DNA of 64,000 nt from Sinohyriopsis cumingii (lineage: Eukaryota; Mollusca; Bivalvia; Unionida; Unionidae), in assembly GCA_028554795.2 (NCBI GenBank), contig JAPYKE020000263.1:186001-250000 (forward strand), written 5' to 3'. The position numbers and the translations under genes were made by a program. Shown here one piece after another: positions 14,078 through 26,625 of this stretch; the first letter of the stretch is position 1, and the number at the start of each line of letters is the position of its first letter. The notes under the pieces were generated by a model, which was not told the origin of the DNA, searched no databases, and worked only from the letters and a program-made list of their open reading frames with translations.

Positions 14078-15432
14078 GTATTAAGGTGAAAAAGGAGACC
14101 TTGTGGTTGAGCTCACTGACAGCGGTGGGATCAGATACTGTCATGTATCGGTTGCGTTTATCAAAAACTATATCGGTATAGATAATATTGCAATAATGCA
14201 ATTCATTCAATAAGAAATTGCTCCCGTTCCCATAATTTAGTAATTTCAAATTGCTCAATATCAGGATCATTAATCAAAGAAAAAAAAAATACACTGCCGC
14301 AGCCTTAGTGAATGGTATATTCATCTTAACTTCTCTTATTGAAAATCCATTTGATAGATCTAAAAGCCGCATATTAAATGCGTGCTAGTCTGGATCATAT
14401 TTGTTTAACATAGTTTTAAGTGATGGTGGGTAAGTTCGAATGGGAATGTTGATAAATGATAATTGGTATATTGGTTGATATCATGTACCATTAACATCAC
14501 GAATTACCAGGCAGAACGGTGAAAGTTTACAATGTTGCATTGCCAGTATCATTAGTCACTGAAGATAAAATTCAGTTTGAAGCACTAAAAGCTTATCCTG
14601 GCGGGTTCTTAACGGTCTTGGATGTTTATGTTTATGATGTATTTTACCCTTATGTATAAGTGAAGGATTCAGACCGTGGTGATAAGTTGTGGCATTTACG
14701 ACGGGGATCTAGACCATCTGGAATCGGATGATATAATCGATACCAAAAATTTGCTCAACTTCTCGAGGAATATCGGTTTCAGAATGATGTTACCAAACCC
14801 TGGCACAAACCGTCATATACTTCTGTTAAGGGCAAGTTTAAATTTTCATTTTGAATCACTCTGACGTGCCACAACTGATTCCAGGCGAGTTAGGAATCAT
14901 CGCACGTGCACGTAAAAATGCTGAATCGTACACTGCCGCATCTGGTGCAAGACTACTCCGGGATTTTTTCTACAAAGGCCAAGTGGAATTCACCGATGTA
15001 TCCACTCACTTTTTGTTCACCGTCATCTGAAAACAGAAAGGTCTCGAGTGTTGTTCAACAGCTTTAACCCACTTGTTTGGGTAACATTTATTGTGCAAAG
15101 ACGACAATTGGGAATGTTTCTGGCATGATCGGCGTGGTTTTAAATGAGAGGGGTACCTGAACACCAGAGCGCACAATCGCTAAAATTTAGGTATTCCCGA
15201 GGCATACATATATTTTAGCTGCATGAGATTGTACCAGGCAAAAAGGGTAATTGACCTGAAGTTCGCGTGCTTACTGCGCTTTGCGTGATGACAAGAGCAG
15301 ATACGGACTGCCTGCCATGCAATTAAAATATGCAATTGAACAATTAACACAATAACTATGACAAACCCTCATTCGTACTGATATGAAGAAAGATTAAAGC
15401 GGAACAGCAGGTTCAAAAGGAAATCACCAAGT
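14078..15432. other. Unrecognised insert, truncated (copy B)
   Basis: Counterpart of 4413-5765, cut at its 3' end by the copy B/C junction. Copy C lacks the insert, so it arrived in the A/B lineage. Confidence 0.7.
14495..15030 (+). pseudogene. Broken unidentified coding sequence
   Basis: Three abutting open stretches of about 54-63 codons lie in three successive frames: 14495-14656, 14676-14864 and 14842-15030. This is the pattern expected of one reading frame broken by small indels. The first reads through positions that are stops in copy A (after 4850). Mixed hydrophobic and charged composition, and preservation across both copies, argue for former coding sequence. The family is not recognised; mobile-element or viral origin is possible but not shown. 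Confidence 0.45.
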
Positions 15433-15433
15433 C

Positions 15434-15530
15434 TGGGGTTTTCCCAGATTCTTCCTCCACCATTAATACTGGCCGCCATGTATAGCCTATGTTGTGCTGA
15501 AACATGGCGTTAAAGCCTACCAAAATAACA
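15434..15530 (+). mobile_element. SINE 3' fragment at a duplication breakpoint
   Basis: Only the 3' body and tail of the SINE are present, starting at TGGGGTTTTCCC. The 5' part was cut by the breakpoint joining copy B to copy C, so the SINE end marks the junction. Confidence 0.88.
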
Positions 15531-15731
15531 ACAACTGCATATAAATCTTCCTGATTTTTAAGAAGAAATATTTCTGTATTATTATAGAGGATACACGTAA
15601 CGAATATTTTTGACCAAATTTTCTCTTACAACACTTTATACTTGTATGTTCAAGTTTATATTGAGGGTAATCAGTATCATATTATTGAGTTCTTGTCATC
15701 TTACTTCTTGTTCAAGATATACTTCCCAAAG

Positions 15732-15743
15732 CAGAAGGTAAGC
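15732..15743 (+). other. Microexon-like module, triplet AAG (copy C)
   Basis: CAG-AAG-GTAAGC, the third duplicate of 3952. Confidence 0.48.
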
Positions 15744-17407
15744 ATTATATCTCGACATTTTCTGTAACTTTGAACAGTTATACTGAAATTTCATAGACAG
15801 AATAAAGGCAGCTAATGAAATTATTTTCTCTATTGTCATTGTGTTTTGTGTAAAAGAATCCCTTGCATGAAACTGAGGATAGAGTGCTTGATAAACATGT
15901 AATGAAGAAATAACAGATCTACATTTGCTGTGGATGAGATAAGCTAAAATGATAGATAAGAAACAGATGACATGGAAATTATGGATGGCTTTTATAGCAA
16001 TATTGGTATGTTTAGTATATTGTCTTTTCTCTTACAATTCTTTAATCTTTAATTTGTTTTTAATATCATCCATTAACGTAAAGTTTTTATCCTTTATTAT
16101 ATTCTTGTCAGTTTCCTGTTATATCCAAAAAGCATGATCCGAATCGTGCAGTGGAATCCCATCATTTGTAATCTACTTGTTCAAATTTTGTTTATTTCCA
16201 AAATATCATGTATGCAGCAGAATAGGAGGGCTTTCATGACATGTAACGATCATTTGAGTAATTGCCTTTTCTTAGTTTACAGTTGTGATTTTTCCTGATT
16301 TCATTTCCAAAATTAATTGTTATCCAGCAACATATGAAAAGCTTGTTGAAATGTATTAATTCAGTTGAAAGATATCACTTGTATGTCATGTTAAACTCAT
16401 TGCGATTATGAAAATAACATGAATATGTTCTATTGCGAGTTTATGCCCTCAAAATAAATGATATGAGAGTGGACAGCAACAAGCTTTGTAATATTCAACA
16501 AATACTTTATTTCCCAAGAATACAAAGTGAAAATGAAAAATGAAAAACAAAGAACCTAGAGTATTGCAATCCAGTAAGCAAGATTCAAATCTGACAGTGG
16601 AATCATATCTGCTTCGGACGATTTATTTTGTTTTGTCTTGTTGGTAAGATTTTGTTTGAGTTAATTTGCAAAATATCGTGTATGTGGCAGAATTAGAGGG
16701 CTTTATGGACATGGAAATGTTCACTGAATACTTATAAATTCTGAGTATATATTTATAACGTTCGCTTCAAGTCGTTTCTAAAATTACTTGCTATCAATCA
16801 ATATATTAAAACTGGATATATAACGATTTTGTTGCAAATGATAACGTGTATTTTTCTAGTAAACTGAAGAAAAATGGCATACTAATAGAAATAAATTATA
16901 CAATACATATCTACATGGATAACTGCATGCATACTCATACAGATATATTAGTCCTTCATAAATACATGCATAAAAGTATTAGCATTTCCTTGCCGATAAT
17001 AGCAAGTTTGATATAATAGAAGTTATCTAATTAAATAGTAAATTTGATACAACATGTTATACAATTATGTTAATATTTGTATCGATATTAATCAGTGTCA
17101 ATTTATTGAGTTCTTATTTTTTTATATGGCTCTCAAATCGGATCGTAATGTCTTAACCGTTTTTGTAACTTTGTCTGAACCATCATATAGTTATCGCAGA
17201 GACAGAACATACTTGCAGAAAATACATACGTTTTCTAATAAGCTTGTGTTTTTCTGTAAAATAATCCCAGACATGATATAAGGAAGAAAAGCTACAGAAA
17301 TTTTGAAAGAAGAAATAAAAAATTTAACTATGCTGTATATGTCAATTAGAATGATAGATATGAGTCAGATGACATTGAAGTTAGACATGTCTTTGATCAC
17401 AATATTG

Positions 17408-18373
17408 GATCGGATTCGGATAATGTGGGTATGTGAGAAAGCTTGCCAGTAGCTTCTCGTGGGTCGGTGGTTCTTTCCGGGGGGTTTCCGGGTTCTTCCT
17501 CCACGATTAACCCTTTACCTCATACAACCGTCTTTGGACGCCTCTACAAAAGTCAGATCGAAGCGACTTTTGACGCTTCTACAAAAGTCCCATGGAAGCG
17601 CCTTTTGACGTCGGCTGTAAACATCAGCCATTTTAAGCCGATTTTCGTAGCGCCACCTTCGGGGAAAACCCCTTATTAGATACTACATTCATTTCTGCGA
17701 ATGACAATTACGTCAGATCACGTGGTCACTGTTTGTGTACTGGTCGATATCTGCTATTTAAAGTAACTGGGTCTTAATCTCCACTCTCCAAAATGGCGGT
17801 CGCGGATTTCATTCAGTTCTTACGAAGTTGTCATGATTAGAATCATAACTATGAAAGATTCAGTAACCTAGGTAAAAGCTCTGATATTCATATAGGCTGC
17901 AATTAGTTTTTATAAATTATCAAATTTAGATGACTTAGTGATGTTGACGCAGACAAAAATCTTGTAAATTTCGAGTATGAGAAATGGCAGCTACGGTTGG
18001 TCACACGGCCTCACTGACATGACGGTGAACGAGTTTTCTCCAGATTTTAAAGCACATAACACATTCTTCCGGGATAAATAATTACACAGGTATAACAATC
18101 GGACTTTACTCTTAAATTGTTCCACATATAATAGATGTGTACCAAAAATGTAAAATGGTAAAAATTGCTGTTAAACGTAACATACACTACATTGCTTAAC
18201 AGTTCACAGGCAGGCTATGCGTATGCGGTCGACTAGGTAACAGGTGTTCTATTTATAGCAAGAAGCACTTTGTCACTATGTTCTATGAGGTAAAGGGTTA
18301 ATACTGGCCGCTATGTATAGCCTATCTTGTGCTGAAAAATGGCGTTAAACCCATCAACAACAACAACAACAAC
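17408..18373 (+). mobile_element. 5'-truncated SINE split by a MITE
   Basis: The SINE body runs 17408-17510 and resumes at 18302 (TACTGGCCGCTATGTATAGC) to a CAACAACAAC tail at 18373. The tRNA head is missing. The interruption is the piggyBac-type MITE, inserted at the TTAA of the SINE's own ATTAATACTGG segment. Confidence 0.92.
17511..18297. mobile_element. piggyBac-type MITE, 787 bp
   Basis: Perfect 14-bp terminal inverted repeats, CCCTTTACCTCATA at the left end and TATGAGGTAAAGGG at the right, are flanked on both sides by TTAA (17507-17510 and 18298-18301). That is the piggyBac superfamily's characteristic target duplication. Just inside the left end are short inverted motifs (CAAAAGTC with GACTTTTG) and a near-repeat of them. 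No transposase ORF is present, so it is non-autonomous. GC content is higher than in the surrounding array. Confidence 0.95.
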
Positions 18374-19149
18374 GTGAGCTAAAATAGGAGTCAGACGGCA
18401 TGGATATTATAGATGCCATTGATAGCAATATTGACATGTACAGTTTAGTTTCGTTTCTGCAGCAATCTTTGTATATTTTTTGCTATCATCTATCATTGCA
18501 GTGTTGGTGTCCTTCACTGTATATGTTGTCACTTTCCTCTAATATCCAATAGGCATGATCCAAGACAACGTTCCTGAAAAAGTTTGCGTTTTGATCTATG
18601 TGTTTAGTTTTGGTTTAATTGTACTTTTAAAATATCATGTATGCAACAGAATGCAAGGATATTACAGACAGGTTCGTTGAATTATCATAATTTTTTAGTT
18701 TTTTTTCTAATTTGTTTCAAATAATTTCCAAATTTGAGAGTTATCCAGTAATGTATGAAAAGCTTGTGGAAACATATCGATTCATTTTCAAAAGATAACA
18801 CATTTTCCCCGTGAACTCATTGAGAATGGTAAAATAGCATGATTACATACGATAATAATATCTACCTGGATACATGCATACATGCTTACATATAAAAATG
18901 TATACATATATGACTGATAATAGCATGGGAACGTCCAAGTCTATGCTAATATATTTGTTATAAGATATGTAATGTAACAGATTTAGCCATTTATCATTTG
19001 TTCATTGTTGAGAAAAAATTTAGTTGTATCATTACAGAGAAAATACCTAATTTTGTTGTTGTTTCTCCTTGACATGTTATGTTAGTTTTCTGTATCATAT
19101 TATTGAGTTCTTATTGTTTGATTTCTTTTCCACAATATCCTTCACTATT

Positions 19150-19161
19150 CAGCGCGTAAGA
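19150..19161 (+). other. Microexon-like module, triplet CGC
   Basis: CAG-CGC-GTAAGA after CACAATATCCTTCAC. The downstream arm is diverged (ATAACGTTG), but the donor is still usable. Confidence 0.45.
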
Positions 19162-20458
19162 ATAACGTTGTTGATACCACCAGAAAGTCATCTCAAAGAA
19201 AGAACAAAGAAGGTAATATTATTATTGTTGTTATAGTTTTTTGTTTATGTCAAATAATCCCCAAGATGAAACCGAGGAAGATAATATGCAGAAACTGTGA
19301 AAGAAGAAATGAAAGATATAACTATGTTGTATAGGACGTAAGCTAAAATCACAGATCAGAATCACTTGAAGTGGAAATTACAGCTGTCGTTGATAACAAT
19401 ACTGGGATGTTTGGGTATTTTCTTTTCATCTTTGTTTCTTGTTATGATCTAGCAATATAATGTTGATATCCTTATGAATGACACAATAACATGAATGCAT
19501 ACGAAAATACATATATACATAGATTTTATAATGGATGCTTAAGCATAAACACACATACACACTTCAAATGTACAAGCATGAAAAGATCTGAACGTCCTAA
19601 CACGTTTGTTATAGTAGAAGTTATGTAATGAAAGACGTGGTCATTTATGGCTAGTCCATTAAAAAGAAAGAATTTTATTATTGTAGAGGATATAGAAATT
19701 AGAACTTCTCCTTTACAATACCTTATATGAATGTGTTGCTAATTTTGCTGATATTCATCAGCATCATTTTAGTGTGTTCTTATTGTTCCTCTTGTCTGTA
19801 AAATAATCCATGTTCTTCTCTGTAAAATAATTCCCGTGAGAAACCTGAGGAAGAAAAGCAGCAGAAACTTTGACAAATGACATATCAGTTCTAACTATCC
19901 TATTGATGATGTACGTTAAAATCACAGAAAAGATTCGGACAATACTGTAATCATAGATGCGTTTTATAGCAATATTGGTATCTTTAATTTGTTCTCTTTT
20001 CCGTACCAATATTTACATATTTGATCTTTTTTATCCTCCGGCAATGTAATATTAGTGCCTTGAAATATATATTTTGTCAAAGTCCTGTTATATCCGGTAA
20101 GCATGATCAGAGTCAGGCAGAGGAACATCTAGTCTAGGTTTTATTTGATTGTAATTCTGTAAAACATACATGCAACAGTATGTGAGGGATTTGCTAACGT
20201 GTAACTGTTTATGGATAGTTTAAATAATCTACGTAATATCTTTCATTGAAGACATTAGCAAAATTAAGTAAAATTTGAAAGCCTCTTAGAATCACTCGAT
20301 TCATTTGCAGATGATTACGAATATTGTCCTCACGAACACGTTGATAATGACAAAATAACAACACTACAAAACAAAATACATCTATACTTGATTGCTTGCA
20401 TACACACAAACTTGCATACATTCTTGATAAAACCCGCAGAATGCAAGCACGTGAGACA

Positions 20459-22395
20459 CCGGCTTCACTACATTAGTCCACAACGACAAGCTCTTGCCCT
20501 TAAATTCCCTCGTCGTTATTAGATTCTACAGTGATTCTTGAAAACTCAGCCGTACAGTGTTGGACTAAACAAGTTTTCATCCAACAACAAATCGATGGAC
20601 TGTCCTCATTTCTCTGCAAAAGCTACCTTGTCTGCAGTTCTGACTGACATCAAGTGCTCAATGTCTAAAGCAGATTTGCTCTCAATTGCTTCCACAATCT
20701 GACAAAATTACTGACATGCTGAGTTAATTACATTGTAAATAACAAGCCCCATGCGTCTATCGACGGTAGTTCGGCAGTTCGTCAAACCTCACATGCAATT
20801 TGCATATTCATCTGTAATTTCATGACCGTGGGATCAACGTTGGATCCGGTATATATTGCGATCATTCAATTGGAGAAACAACTATTATTTTCTCCCACCC
20901 CGATTCTCATTGAACATGCGTGGGGCCAGTTTGCAGAAAGGTCCACTTAGTAACAAAAGAGGCCCAACATAACATGGCCATGGCCGTAACTGCAGGTATC
21001 TTCCCACAAATGGCGGAACGAAGTGCATTAGCTTAACCTCCACGTTCTTAATGACAATTATAGGCCACGTCACACATCCGTAATTATCATAACTCTTTAA
21101 TTATTAGATCAACCATGAAGAACTATCTTTCCGCGAACGTAAGTGGAAATGAGGCAACGAAAAGGCGATCATTGCCTAAAGAGTTTTGCAGCACTAGACA
21201 ATCCTTGCTCTGAAATATCATCATTTTTACGCCCCCTTATCAGTCTTCCCTGCAGGAGAATGCTCCAATCCGTGTGGCCAAAAGGGGAAGAGTGGCCATG
21301 ACGATGTATGGACATGCCCTTTGGCCATAGTAACTTCAGCTCTAAACACGTCACTCTTCTATTTTTGTCGTCATCGTAAGTGCATTAAATCAAATTGTTT
21401 TCACTCTTGGGTTCACGATGGAATGCAACTATGGGTTTTAAATGACGTTATTTGCAGAATCAGTATGTATATACAAGAGGGGTGAGTTCATGCCCCCCTT
21501 CACTCGGCTTCCTGACGTTTCGTGATTCGCCTACAAAAACAAAAGGAAACACACAAGTAAGTTTTATCTTAGAGCACGATATGATATCACTTGTTTCCCT
21601 TATTATCAGTTTCAGTCTCCTTCCCAACAAGGACATACCAGACCTCACACCATCTTAAGATTTCTGTCGTCGAGTTGTGGAACGCAACATTCAAGTAGAC
21701 AGAATATATCTCCCATATAAGGAGAATGGAATTAGTACAGTGGTAGATTCCTTGCTTTTTCGGAACAATCAATCGCTTAGTGAATTACATCACCTGCGGA
21801 CTTTGGTGCAGTGGACATCTTAATCATATGTCGCATTTTTGGGCTCCATTTACACATATTATGTGGTCAAAATGGATACCAAACTTTGATTCTCAGAACA
21901 ATGTTCACGATCTGCGGTTCCATCTCGAAGTAGGGAAACCTCACTGGACTCGCGTTGGGGATACCTTTGAATGTACAACCTCAGCCAATCTCAATCTGTA
22001 TAGAAGAGACCCATCTCCGGATAATTATTTACATATAAACTTTATCGAGATCAAAACCTTTTAGAAAGTCTTTCACTGGTGGCTGGAAAACAGACATGGA
22101 ATAACAGTTCTCATTTTGTCCGACAACTCTTATATGGCAGGGCGAAACCAAGTCTCCAGACTTTTGAATTATTGTCCGGGATTTTCTAAAGTGGTGTCCT
22201 CAACAGCAAATCCATGTCCACGTTCTACATCTCCTAGGTTGACTAATCTATTGGCGGACCTAATTTCCCTCAAAACAATTACATTTAATACCAACAGAAA
22301 CGGTAATCCAGAGAGCTGGATAATCGTTGGTCTTTCTATGGATTTCAACGGCACTTTATCTACAAAAAATCAGGCTACTATAGTGATACAGGAAG
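20459..22395. other. Second unrecognised insert
   Basis: Array landmarks stop after ACACACAAACTTGCATAC (about 20416) and resume at AATCAGGCAGTGAATTCCC (about 22414). The interior has higher GC content, no array motifs, and no repeat that I can match elsewhere in the window. It opens modest reading frames at 21780-22064 and 22116-22451, without recognisable motifs. No terminal repeats or target duplication were found. It could be a degraded transposon or unique intronic DNA. Confidence 0.55.
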
Positions 22396-23181
22396 AAAAG
22401 GAACATAATCCAAATCAGGCAGTGAATTCCCATCTGCGTGGAACTATTTGACTTTATATCTTCTTATTCAGGTTGCGTTTGAGCTTATTTCCAAAATAAC
22501 ATGTATGTACCGTTATCCGAATTTTTGTGGAGATGTAAAGATTAGCAAGATGATTTCGTTTATGAGTTTATTTCTCTAAGTTTGCTTAAACTTATTTCTA
22601 AAATTGAGTCCCATCCAGCAATACATCAAAACCTTGTGGAAATATATTGCTTTATTTGTCAAATATAACGCGTATTTTTTTGAGGTTGTTTCCTAAATTT
22701 GTTTGAAATCATTTCCGAAGCTGAGTGGTGTCCATAAATGTATGAAAACTTTGTGGAAAGATATAGTGTCATTTGCAACATATAACTCGCATTTTCTGTG
22801 CAAACTCGTTTAGAATAACAAACTACCATGGGTACATGCTAAACAATATATATCTACATGGATGCATGCATGAATGCACATAAGCATGCATAAAGCCTTC
22901 ATATATACATGTATCCAAATATTGGAATGTCTTATTCTATGGTAATAAGTTTGTTGTAATGCAAAGTATGTAACGAAAGAGATTTAGCCATGTATAACTT
23001 AACTATTGTTAAGAAAGAAATTGTTTTATAATTATGTAGGATAAATGTATTCAGTAAATTTCATGTAATTTTAATTTTATAGCAAGTGATAGTAGTACGT
23101 TCCTATTTATATTATTATTAATCAGTATCATATTATTGAATTCTTGTTATTTTCTTCTTTTTCAAGAACGAGTTCTCAAAA

Positions 23182-23193
23182 TAGGTGGTAAGT
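23182..23193 (+). other. Microexon-like module, triplet GTG
   Basis: TAG-GTG-GTAAGT followed by ATTATATCTCAGC. It is the last module before the 23.3-25.9 kb block that carries polyadenylation signals. Confidence 0.52.
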
Positions 23194-23457
23194 ATTATAT
23201 CTCAGCAATTTCTTTAACTTGGTCTTAACAACCATACAGTCATCTTAAAAACGGAATCAAAATGGCTGAGAAATACCTAACTTTTCTTAGAACCTTGAAA
23301 GAAAATGTAGTTTGGCAACTGTTTGTAAATTTGGCAGGTCAAGTGTTTAGTGTGATTTGTTGTATAGACTATAAACCAGGCTAATGTAATTGTCATGCTA
23401 GTGTTTGTGTACATAGTTTGTTTTTGGATTTAATCAGCAAGTTACTATTGTTTCCAG

Positions 23458-23640
23458 GATTTGATTGATATTGCTAAAGGATTGGGTTGTTTGTTCCTTT
23501 TTAATCGATGTTATAATGATCACATCCCACACATCAAGTCATCAGTTGAAGTTGGTGCAGTCTGTTGGATCTTTTCTTTACAAAATTCATCCCTGTATGT
23601 TATATGTAAATTAAGCCACTGACCTGAGTCTTCAAATAAA
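23458..23640 (+). other. Candidate 3'-terminal exon with stop and AATAAA
   Basis: After an acceptor-like TACTATTGTTTCCAG, a frame stays open from 23458 for about 55 codons to TGA in CCACTGACC, with AATAAA about 20 nt later. In the second copy the acceptor is CCG and the frame is broken. It is the only stretch near the array with an acceptor, open frame, stop and polyadenylation signal in order. Chance is not excluded. Confidence 0.3.
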
Positions 23641-23679
23641 TGATTTTCTTTGTATTTTTATTTCATTCATTGTTGCATG

Positions 23680-23785
<106 letters not shown>

Positions 23786-25027
23786 ACAAACAAAGCCTAA
23801 TCAAAACCATTTGTTTAGTCGTTAGTTGTTACAGTTGAGCACTAATAATGTTAACACCTAGCTCCTTAATATATATGCGAGAAAATACAAGTACAAGGAT
23901 ACAATTTTAACACTGGAGAAAGCATTATCGCAATTGAAAGAAGTGAAAAAGAAGAAACTATTTCAAAATAGTAGATTAAAAGGTCGGCGAAACAATCTTC
24001 AGGGTGTTGTAAAATAAAAGGAGTAAATTAGAAATGATTGTATATGCCAATTCATGTAATTACATCTACAAATATAAATGTGATTGACATTTAATCTTTC
24101 AAGTATCTCTTTCTGGCCATATATTTTTGATTCCACATGAATCCATGCAATAGTTTTCCAAGAACTATGAATATTGAAGCTGATATATGTAAAGTAATTG
24201 TGGTGTTTTACCTTCTTCTAAAGTACTGAAATTTTACCGTGGATTCTGGTCTTTTTGTACAGGCTTGCTATTAGAGACCACATGTCTTGAGAGAACATTT
24301 TTTATTTTGTGATGAAGTGGTCTCTCAAAACAGGGCTTATTTCATCTTTAGTTGTTATTTGTTTTAACCAGCAATGTAATGATGGCATCCTTTACAATAT
24401 TTTGTTTCGATTCCTCTTATATCTTGGAAGTATGATTTAAACCCCAATGAGGGAGTTTGATGTCAACTTTCCCCAAAAAATTGTATTTTCGTTAATCTTA
24501 TTTTTCAGATTATGTTTTCTTTTATATGTTTTTATTCATGTATACATCAGAATCTAATATTGAAGAAAGAAAAAAAAACGCAAAATGAGCATGGCAATCG
24601 TTCGGTCAATTTGACAAGTCACATATTTAGTGTCATTTATAATAAAACTGTGAACCAGACTAAAGAACATGCCACGAAGTGCCACTTTTGTGCGAAAGGT
24701 AGTAGTCATTTTTGGAGTTAATCCTTATTGCGTGGTATTAAAAGAAGTTTTTGGTTATTAAACCAGCAGGGCATAATTGTTTCCCGGATTTCCTTGACAT
24801 TGATTGTGTTGTTTTTTGCATTTTTTTCCGAAGTTACATCGCATACATAAAGGCAAAGTCTCTTGAAGTTGTTGTGGTCGATAACTATCTTTGTTTATAG
24901 ATTTAATCCCTGTATGTTATGCAAATTAAGCCACTGACCATGGTTTGTGAATAAACTATAATGTTTGTGGATGGAATAATGGTGTATTGTTATGTCAGTT
25001 ATTCCTACATGCCCAATGTACATATAT

Positions 25028-25096
25028 CTCTATCTCTATATCTACATATCTGTCTCTCTGGCTCTGTCTCCGTCTGTGTGTCTCTATCTCTCTCTC

Positions 25097-25168
<72 letters not shown>

Positions 25169-25181
25169 TATATATATATAT
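25028..25181. repeat. (TC/TATC)-rich tract and (TA)n microsatellite
   Basis: Imperfect TCTATCTC-type repeats lead into a (TA)n run with one GA interruption. Confidence 0.97.
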
Positions 25182-26007
25182 TAATAGTAGTTACTGTTGA
25201 GCACTGGTAATAAACGTTTAGTACCTTAATCACCATAACAGAAACTCCAACTAAAAGGAGACAAATTTTAACGATGTAAAGAAATACTGACCCAGAAAGT
25301 AGTGAAAAAGTATAAATTTAAACATCGGTATATTTGAGATACTAATTCAGTTACATGTCTTTAAGGATGAATGTGATTCATATTTAATATTTGGATTATC
25401 TCTTTTTGTAGTTTGGTTTTAGATGAATCCATACAATATTTTGTCATTAAATATGAATATCTACAAAGTGACTACGGTTGATTTTCCTTCTTCAAAGGTG
25501 CTGCAATTCTACCTTGGATTCTATTCTTTTTGTACATGCCTGCTATTGGAGACCACTTGTCTTGAGGGAACACGTTTTTTTGGTTTGAGATGAAGCGGTC
25601 TTTCAAGACATTTTTTGCTGTGCCTTTACTTGTGTTTTGTTTTTATCCAGCGATGTAATGTTGGCATCCTTTTCTTTCTTGTGTCAATTGTTCTTATATC
25701 CGGGAAGTATGATTCGACCGTGGAAGTATATTATTCAGCTTTGAATCGTGGCTTCTTGTACAAGTCTGCTTCAGAGACCACTTGTTTTAAGTAACATATT
25801 TTGTTGGCAGGTCGGGTGGTCTCTCAAAACAGTTTTAACTGTTTGTTTAGTCGTTTTAGTGTTTTCATCTAGCATTGTAATGCTTAACTATATTTGTGTC
25901 AATTTCAAATTGCACACATTAAGAATGATTCAATTATAATTAGGCTCTGAACTGTCATCTACCTAAAAAATTTGATTTGTTTTATCTTCTTGTTCAGATT
26001 TTGTTTC

Positions 26008-26076
26008 CATTTATTTATTTGTTTATTTATATATTTATTTATTTATTCATTTATTTTTATTTATTTATTTATTTAC
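26008..26076. repeat. (TTTA)n microsatellite
   Basis: Imperfect TTTA tetranucleotide repeat inside an array unit, replacing the usual TTTATTTCCAAAATATC segment. Confidence 0.95.
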
Positions 26077-26613
26077 TCTTATACGCAACAGAATGTAAGA
26101 ACTTTGTGGATATCTAACGATTCATTGAATCAGTTTAATTTTTGATGATGTTTTCTAATATTGCTGAAATGATTTCTAAAATTGTGAGCTATCCAGAAAT
26201 GCATGAGAACTTTGTGGAAATATATTGATTTATTTGCAAAATATAACTCGCAGTTGCTTCGCAATATCAGAATCATAAAATACAAGGAATGCATCCTAAG
26301 TACATGGATTCATGCATGAATACACATAAACATGCATAGTTCATTCATATCTTCATTCATACATGTTTTGGATTTTCCGACTACAGTAAGAAGCGTGGTG
26401 TAATGCAAGTTATGTATGAAAAGAGATTTAGACATATATAGATTGTTGATTTTCAAGGAAGAATTTATTTTAATTGATTTTACGTGTAAGCAAAAAGTTT
26501 GATTTAGATACACTTTTACAGCGAGTGATCTTTGTATATTTATATTGATATTGATATTAATCATTTATTATTGAATTCTCGTTATTTTCTTTTCCAAGAT
26601 GTCCATCAAACAA

Positions 26614-26625
26614 GAGTTTGTAAGT
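26614..26625 (+). other. Microexon-like module, triplet TTT
   Basis: GAG-TTT-GTAAGT. The acceptor arm is altered (TCCATCAAACAAGAG), with G at -3. The donor arm is perfect. Confidence 0.42.

Larger units (their letters stand above)
9624..15432. repeat. Copy B of the tandem duplication (truncated)
   Basis: This copy aligns with 1-5765. It stops inside the unrecognised insert at 15432, where AAGTC continues as a SINE tail (TGGGGTTTTCCC) instead of the sequence found after the same AAGTC at 5763. Compared with copy A it keeps the complete minus-strand SINE. It also has fewer stop codons in the insert, so it is closer to the ancestral state in both places. Confidence 0.94.
15433..16186. repeat. 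Copy C, partial third copy without the insert
   Basis: This stretch matches about 3655-4411 of copy A, starting in mid-SINE and including the AAG microexon-like module. After CTTGTTCAAATT it continues with ordinary array sequence (TTTATTTCCAAAATATC), whereas copies A and B switch to the insert at 4413 and 14078. Copy C therefore shows the array at that point before insertion. Confidence 0.88.

Noticed and set aside
5355-21860. Apparent similarity of a Cys-x-Leu-Trp-Cys-Ser-Gly motif between the two inserts (5355-5537 minus, 21780 plus)
   Set aside because: Only a few residues match, on opposite strands, with no extension at the DNA level. Taken as coincidence.
21780-22451. Two open frames of 94 and 111 codons in the second insert
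   Set aside because: No recognisable motif, no splice or polyadenylation context, and lengths compatible with chance in a GC-richer stretch. Kept only as part of the insert description.
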